A DNA stretch of 64,000 nt from Chloroflexales bacterium ZM16-3 (GTDB taxonomy: Bacteria > Chloroflexota > Chloroflexia > Chloroflexales > Chloroflexaceae): the NCBI GenBank assembly GCA_004138175.2, contig RYFE02000006.1, forward strand, positions 62,001 to 126,000, given 5' to 3'. This document shows, in pieces, positions 59,526-64,000 of this stretch (positions are counted from its first letter, which is position 1; each line of letters opens with the position of its first letter). Under the pieces are notes generated by a model. It did not search any database. It was not told the origin of the DNA and saw only the letters and a list, made by a program, of their open reading frames with translations. A program made the translations under genes and the position numbers.

Positions 59526-62330
59526 ATGACTGCCACCACATCAACCAACCCAATCCTCGACATCGCGCCGGCCGCCCTGAGCCTGATCGCCGGGGACGCG
59601 CGGCGACGCCTGGTGAGCTACCTCAACCGCTGGGGCCACAGCGACACGCTGCTGCGCTACCTGGAGGCATGGCTGACCGAGCAGCCCGCCAGCGTGACCC
59701 TGCGCGAAGGCCGGGCGCGGGTGCTGGCCGACATCGGCCGTGGCGATGAAACCCTGGCCATCCTCGCCGAGATCGACGCCGAGCGGCCCACCAGCGTCAC
59801 CCGCCGCCAGCTACGCCTGCGGGCCATGCTGGCCGCCGGGCGCTACGCCGAGCTGGACATGGCCCTCGACGCGCTGGCCGAGGACCCGGCCCAGGAGCTG
59901 GCCGCCTGGCTGCTGCGCGGCGACTCGCTGCGCGCCCAGGGCCGACCCGACGAGGCCGCCGACCAGTACAGCGCCGTGGCCTTGCGCGACCCGAGCGGAC
60001 TGGCCGCCGTGCGCCGCCTGGCCGAGCTGGCCCTAGAGCAGGGCGACCCCGAGGCCGCCCGAGGCCAGATCGACGCGCTGATGCTGCGCCCTGACTTCGC
60101 CCCCAGCATCGCCGACCTCCAGATCCTCCAGCGCGCCGCCGAGCTGTCCGAGGACCGCACCGCCGCCGAGGCGCTGCGCGCCCAGCTCGCCGATCACGAG
60201 TCGCTCGACCGGGCCAGCCTGCTAACTGAGCTGGGCGTGCGCTTCGACCGGGTCAAGGCCGACGTACCCGACCTGCCCGAGCCGCCGCCGCCCGCCGCGC
60301 CCCTGCTCCCCGACGAGGCATACCGCACCCTGCGCGAATCGTTCGGCCTGCAGGAGTTCCGGCCCAACCAGGCCAGAGTCATCCACAACGTGCTCAGCGG
60401 CGTGCGCACGATGGCCGTGATGCCCACCGGCGCAGGCAAGTCGCTGACCTACCAGCTACCGGCCATGCTGCTGCCCCAGGCCACGGTCGTCGTCAGCCCG
60501 CTGATCGCCCTGATGAAAGACCAGCTCGATGGGATGTCTGAGGCCGTGCGCGAGCGCTCGACCCTGATCAACTCGACCCTGAGCACCCGCGAGCTGACCA
60601 CACGCCTGCGGGAGATCGCCGCCGGCGCGTACAAGCTGGTCTACATCGCCCCCGAGCGGCTGCGCCAGCGGGCCTTCCTGCACGCTCTCAAGCGCTGCGG
60701 GGTCTCGCTGTTTGTAGTGGACGAGGTGCACTGCCTGAGCCTGTGGGGCCTGAGCTTCCGCCCCGACTACCTCTTTATTGGCCAGGCTCTGGACGAGCTG
60801 GGCCGCCCGCCGCTGCTGGCCCTGACCGCCACCGCCTCGCAGGAGACTCAGGCCGAGGTGGCCCAGGTGCTCGGCGAGAGCGAGGCGGTGCTGGCCTCAG
60901 TCTTCCGGCCAAACCTCTACTTCCAGGTGATGCGGGCCTCCAGCCGCGACGAGAAGCAGCAGGCGCTCGTCGGGCTCTGCCGTGAGATCGCAGGGCCGAT
61001 CATCGTCTACGCCCGGGCGCGTCAGGCGTGCGAAGAGCTGGCCGAGGTGCTGCGCCGCGCCGGAGTCTCGGCCGACCACTACCACGCCCAGGTGGCCGAC
61101 CGCGCCGCCGCCCAGGAGCGCTTTATGCGCGGCCAGACGCGGGTGCTGGTGGCCACGGTGGCCTTCGGCATGGGCATCGACAAGGCCGACATCCGGGCGA
61201 TCATCCACTATAACCTGCCGCAGTCGGTGGAGTCGTACTACCAGGAGGCCGGGCGGGCCGGGCGCGACGGCCAGCCGGCACGCTGCGTTCTGCTCTACGC
61301 CGCCAGCGACAAGGCTCGCCTGACGACATGGCTCCAGGAGGAGGCGATCACCCGCGACCAGCTGCGAGCGCTGTACAAGGCGCTGCGCAAGCAGATGCGC
61401 GGGGCCTTCGATGTAGTCGACCTAGAGCGGGTTCAGCGGGCGCTCTCGGGCGATGACGACACGCTGGTGCGGGTGGGGCTGAGCATGCTGGAGCGGGTGG
61501 GCCTCGTGCGGCGGCACTTCGACATCCCGGAGACGGCGAGCCTGAGCCTGACCGGCGGGCCGCCGCCCGATGATGACGCGGCGCGGGTGGCGGAGCTGGC
61601 CGGGCTTGAGCCGGGGCTGTGGCAGGAGACCAACCTGCTAACCTTGGCCGAGCAGGTCGGCTGGCCGCCCGCCGACCTGGAGGGGGCCATGCTGCGCTGG
61701 CACGACGCGGGCTACCTGCGCTACCGGGGCGGCCCGCGCCAGGTGCTGATCGAGCTGCTCAGCGCGCCGGCCGACGTGGCCGCGCGGATCGACACGCTGC
61801 TGGCCGACTACCAGGATCGCCAGATCCAGCGGGTGGACGCGGTGGCCGCCTACGCCAAGGCCAGCGAGTGCCGCCACCGCAGCATCGCCTCCCACTTCGG
61901 CCAGCGCCTGGCCCGCTGCAAGACGGGCTGCGACATCTGCGCGCCGCAGCTCGGGCTGCGCTCGGGGATCACCCGCGCGAGCAGGGCCGCGCCGCAGCCC
62001 ATCCCCTCGCGTGATGATGAGGATCCGCGCAGCGACGCGCAGCGCGCCCTGGACGGGCTGAGCAACCTGCCCTTCCCCATGGGCCGCAGCGGCCTAGCCC
62101 GCGTACTCAAGGGCGCCGCCAGCAGCCCGGTCGAGCCCGAGCGCTGCCCGGAGTTCGGCGCGCTGCGCCACCTGGCCCAGAGCGCCATTGATGACCTCGT
62201 CGAGCGGCTGGTCGCCGATGGCTACATCCAGCGCGACGAGCAAGACGAGTACCGCCGGCTCTCGCTCTCGCTGCTGGGCAAGAAGGCCCGCCGCGACCCG
62301 GCCTACCTGCCGGAGTGGGCTGGCGGGTAG
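59526..62330 (+). CDS. recQ: RecQ-type DNA helicase with N-terminal TPR domain
   Basis: About 934 residues from ATG 59526. Residues 1-245 form a TPR-like helical array (GDETLAILAEIDAERPTSVT, RGDSLRAQGRPDEAADQYSA). The RecQ core follows: FRPNQARVIHNVLSG, Walker A MPTGAGKSLTYQLPA, helicase box DEVHCLSLWG (usually DEAHCxSxWG), ALTATASQETQ, ATVAFGMGIDKADIR and YYQEAGRAGRDGQPA. The four-cysteine zinc site is C-RHRS...ARCKTGCDIC. The C-terminal winged-helix/RQC-like part ends RRLSLSLLGKKARR; no HRDC domain is evident. A 3'-5' unwinding role in recombination repair is known for the family; the TPR arm suggests a protein partner. Confidence 0.92.
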   Translation: MTATTSTNPILDIAPAALSLIAGDARRRLVSYLNRWGHSDTLLRYLEAWLTEQPASVTLREGRARVLADIGRGDETLAILAEIDAERPTSVTRRQLRLRAMLAAGRYAELDMALDALAEDPAQELAAWLLRGDSLRAQGRPDEAADQYSAVALRDPSGLAAVRRLAELALEQGDPEAARGQIDALMLRPDFAPSIADLQILQRAAELSEDRTAAEALRAQLADHESLDRASLLTELGVRFDRVKADVPDLPEPPPPAAPLLPDEAYRTLRESFGLQEFRPNQARVIHNVLSGVRTMAVMPTGAGKSLTYQLPAMLLPQATVVVSPLIALMKDQLDGMSEAVRERSTLINSTLSTRELTTRLREIAAGAYKLVYIAPERLRQRAFLHALKRCGVSLFVVDEVHCLSLWGLSFRPDYLFIGQALDELGRPPLLALTATASQETQAEVAQVLGESEAVLASVFRPNLYFQVMRASSRDEKQQALVGLCREIAGPIIVYARARQACEELAEVLRRAGVSADHYHAQVADRAAAQERFMRGQTRVLVATVAFGMGIDKADIRAIIHYNLPQSVESYYQEAGRAGRDGQPARCVLLYAASDKARLTTWLQEEAITRDQLRALYKALRKQMRGAFDVVDLERVQRALSGDDDTLVRVGLSMLERVGLVRRHFDIPETASLSLTGGPPPDDDAARVAELAGLEPGLWQETNLLTLAEQVGWPPADLEGAMLRWHDAGYLRYRGGPRQVLIELLSAPADVAARIDTLLADYQDRQIQRVDAVAAYAKASECRHRSIASHFGQRLARCKTGCDICAPQLGLRSGITRASRAAPQPIPSRDDEDPRSDAQRALDGLSNLPFPMGRSGLARVLKGAASSPVEPERCPEFGALRHLAQSAIDDLVERLVADGYIQRDEQDEYRRLSLSLLGKKARRDPAYLPEWAGG

Positions 62331-62354
62331 GGGCGATTCGCGAATCGCCCCTAC
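62327..62354. repeat. GTAGGGGC palindrome forming the stop codons of two convergent genes, family B copy
   Basis: A 28-base perfect palindrome with half-site GTAGGGGCGATTCG. Its first TAG is the recQ stop (62328-62330), and the TAG on the other strand (62353-62351) is the stop of the TPR gene. Confidence 0.9.
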
Positions 62355-64000
62355 GATGCGATCCTCCCCAGCAGCTCGCGCACCGCGGCGATCTTATGGT
62401 GCCCCGGGTGGAGCAGCTCGGTGTAGATGGCCAGCGCCCTCTCCAGATAGCCTCTGGCGGCGGCATCGCCCTGGGCGAGCAGCAGATCGCCCAGGCTCTC
62501 CAGCTTCCATGCCGTCTCGATGTGCCGCTCGCCCAGGGTGGACACACAGATAGTGAGCGCACGTTCCAGGTATGTGTGCGCCGCCGCGAGGTCGCCCTGG
62601 GCCTGGAGCACGTGGGCTAGGCTGCGCATGCTCTCTGCCGCGTGGAAGTGGTTGGGGCCAAACACCGTGTTGCGCATGGCGAGCGCCCGCTCGTGGTAGC
62701 GGCGAGCGCCAACGTAGTCGCCCTGCGCGAAGAGCACCTCGCCGAGGTTGTTGAGGGTCTGAGCCGTAGCTGGGTTGTTGGCTGGCAGCACCTGCTCGCG
62801 TATCGCCAGGGCCAGCTTGAGGTAGCGCCGTGCCCTAGCATGCTCGCCGCGATGCAAGAGGACATAGCCCAGATTACTCAGCGTGCGGGCCACCCCGGCA
62901 TCTTTCAGGCCAAAGTTCTGTCGGCGGATCAGCAGCGCCCGCCGCAGGTGAGCGCATGCAGCGGCGTGCTCGTCGAGGTGGAACAGTAGGTAGCCCAGGT
63001 TGTTGCAGTCAGTCGCCGTCTCGATGTGGTCGGGGCCGAGCGCCCGCTCGTGAATGGCCAGGGCCCGCTCGAAGGGCGCGCGCGCCGCCGCAAAGGAGCC
63101 CTGAAACTGGTAGGCCAGCCCGAGCAGGCTCAGGCTCGTCGCGACATCGGGGTGGTCGGGGCCGCGCAGCGCCTCGTGGATGGCCAGGGACTGGGCGATC
63201 ACACGCTGGGCCTCGCTGAACATGTCGAGCAGGATCAGCTGCCAGCCAAGCTCGGCGCACAGATCGGCGGCGAGCGCGTCCGTGCGCGGAGCGGCTGTGC
63301 TAGTCACCGCACGCAGGTGTGGCTGGAGGACGCGCATAGGTATCGGCAGCCGATCCTCGTTCAGGCGCTGGGCCTCGGCGAGCACGACGCGCTCGACCGC
63401 CGTCTGGGCCTCGGCGTCGTCGGCCACGGCGCGCACAAAGCCGGCGACCAGCCGATGCATGCGCAGCGCGCCGCCCTCCCGCGACTCGATCAGGCCCAGG
63501 TCGCCGACCAGTCGGGTGAGCGCATCCTCGCCCAGGGCGTGCGGATCTGCATCAGGGGCCGTGACGGTCGCCAGGAGCAGGGCGCACGGCAGCGTCTCAC
63601 CAGGCGCAAAGCAAGCCGCACGGGCCAGCAGCCGCAGGGCCAGCAGGTCGGTGGGAACCTCGGGGCGCAGCCGACGGTAGCTGAGCGCGAAGGCGCGGGC
63701 GATGTGCTGATCATGGCGGGTCGGGGAGAAGTCGCCGCCTTGGAGTGAGCTGTGCGTGTGCGCCTGATCCTGAGCCCCGCGCAGCTCGTCCAGGTAGCTG
63801 GCCGGGCTCAGGCTGAGGTAGCGGTGGGCCATGTAGCTTCCGGCCATGTGCAGGGCCAGCGGCAGGTCGCCCAACTCGGCGGCGATCGCGTCGAGGTCGG
63901 CCAGGGCCGCCGGGCTGGCAAAGACCGACTCGGCGTCGGGCAGGTTGGCGCAGTAGGCGCGCAGCAGGGCCAGGCTCTCGGCGCGCTCAAGGGCGTGCAG
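62351..64000 (-). CDS. NB-ARC/TPR (kinesin-light-chain-like repeat) protein, 5' end outside window
   Basis: The frame is open to the window end, 549 codons visible. The first visible part is the end of a STAND/NB-ARC ATPase module: LGDLPLALHMAGSYM (GLPLAL motif), then a winged-helix-like segment (LLARAACFAPGETLPCALLL, MHRLVAGFVRA). From about residue 230 of the visible part there are about seven TPR repeats of the tetratricopeptide_10/12 kind, each about 42 residues: HPDVATSLSLLGLAYQFQGS, HIETATDCNNLGYLLFHLDE, NPATAQTLNNLGEVLFAQGD and so on. The nucleotide-binding loop and any effector domain lie upstream, outside the window. STAND proteins are signal-induced switches, including antiphage types; the role here is open. 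Confidence 0.85.
   Translation of the reverse strand: MHALERAESLALLRAYCANLPDAESVFASPAALADLDAIAAELGDLPLALHMAGSYMAHRYLSLSPASYLDELRGAQDQAHTHSSLQGGDFSPTRHDQHIARAFALSYRRLRPEVPTDLLALRLLARAACFAPGETLPCALLLATVTAPDADPHALGEDALTRLVGDLGLIESREGGALRMHRLVAGFVRAVADDAEAQTAVERVVLAEAQRLNEDRLPIPMRVLQPHLRAVTSTAAPRTDALAADLCAELGWQLILLDMFSEAQRVIAQSLAIHEALRGPDHPDVATSLSLLGLAYQFQGSFAAARAPFERALAIHERALGPDHIETATDCNNLGYLLFHLDEHAAACAHLRRALLIRRQNFGLKDAGVARTLSNLGYVLLHRGEHARARRYLKLALAIREQVLPANNPATAQTLNNLGEVLFAQGDYVGARRYHERALAMRNTVFGPNHFHAAESMRSLAHVLQAQGDLAAAHTYLERALTICVSTLGERHIETAWKLESLGDLLLAQGDAAARGYLERALAIYTELLHPGHHKIAAVRELLGRIAS

Overview
The window is a GC-rich chromosomal segment that reads as Chloroflexota, most likely class Chloroflexia. 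This is an inference from several things together: a PrkA/DUF444/SpoVR stress operon, multi-pass membrane proteins with the HPPG motif typical of that phylum, an ECF sigma factor paired with a DUF5667 protein, an archaeal/eukaryal-type prolyl-tRNA synthetase, an RsbR-like STAS protein, FW/QYFER repeat glycosidases, and an abundance of palindromic intergenic repeats. There is no rRNA, tRNA, CRISPR array, prophage or transposase gene that I can see. Third codon positions are almost uniformly G/C, so the few AT-rich stretches stand out.

Layout. 1-7.1 kb (minus strand): prkA, DUF444, a large membrane protein and spoVR from one clear sigma-70 promoter; the spoVR reading frame runs into an intein that leaves the window at base 1. 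7.1-16.2 kb: two GT4 glycosyltransferases, an ECF sigma/DUF5667 pair, a dienelactone hydrolase, a response regulator, and a small ORF-CcdA-Nudix operon. 16.2-20 kb: two tandem secreted glycosidase-like proteins. 20-31 kb: ruvC-yebC, homoserine dehydrogenase with a duplicated start region, a GspE-N-repeat protein, an Lrp regulator coupled to a 49-residue ORF, serC, a glycosyltransferase, an RsbR-like protein, proS and a GNAT protein. 31-46.6 kb: biotin carboxylase/BCCP, PH-domain protein, atypical alpha/beta hydrolase, fabF-like and holB, GIDE protein, amidohydrolase, MFS carrier, sugar isomerase, SDR, HMG-CoA-lyase-like enzyme and a phasin-like protein. 46.6-49.8 kb: ssb, a stand-alone RAM domain and a second large membrane protein. 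49.9-59.4 kb: rpoB, a free-standing LAGLIDADG endonuclease gene and rpoC, from a strong promoter followed by a leader terminator. 59.5-64 kb: a TPR-RecQ fusion converging on an NB-ARC/TPR protein cut by the window end.

The most unusual content concerns homing elements. An intein N-terminal splicing domain interrupts SpoVR at its conserved NEGWA motif. A LAGLIDADG gene sits in the rpoB-rpoC spacer, and its last codons supply the ribosome binding site of rpoC. Short AT-ending recoded patches lie exactly in conserved motifs of PrkA, ProRS and RpoC, and could be footprints of the same kind of invasion. A second theme is hairpin repeats: several families occupy nearly every spacer, some forming stop codons or read in frame inside genes, and one three-hairpin element shows compensatory change between its two copies.
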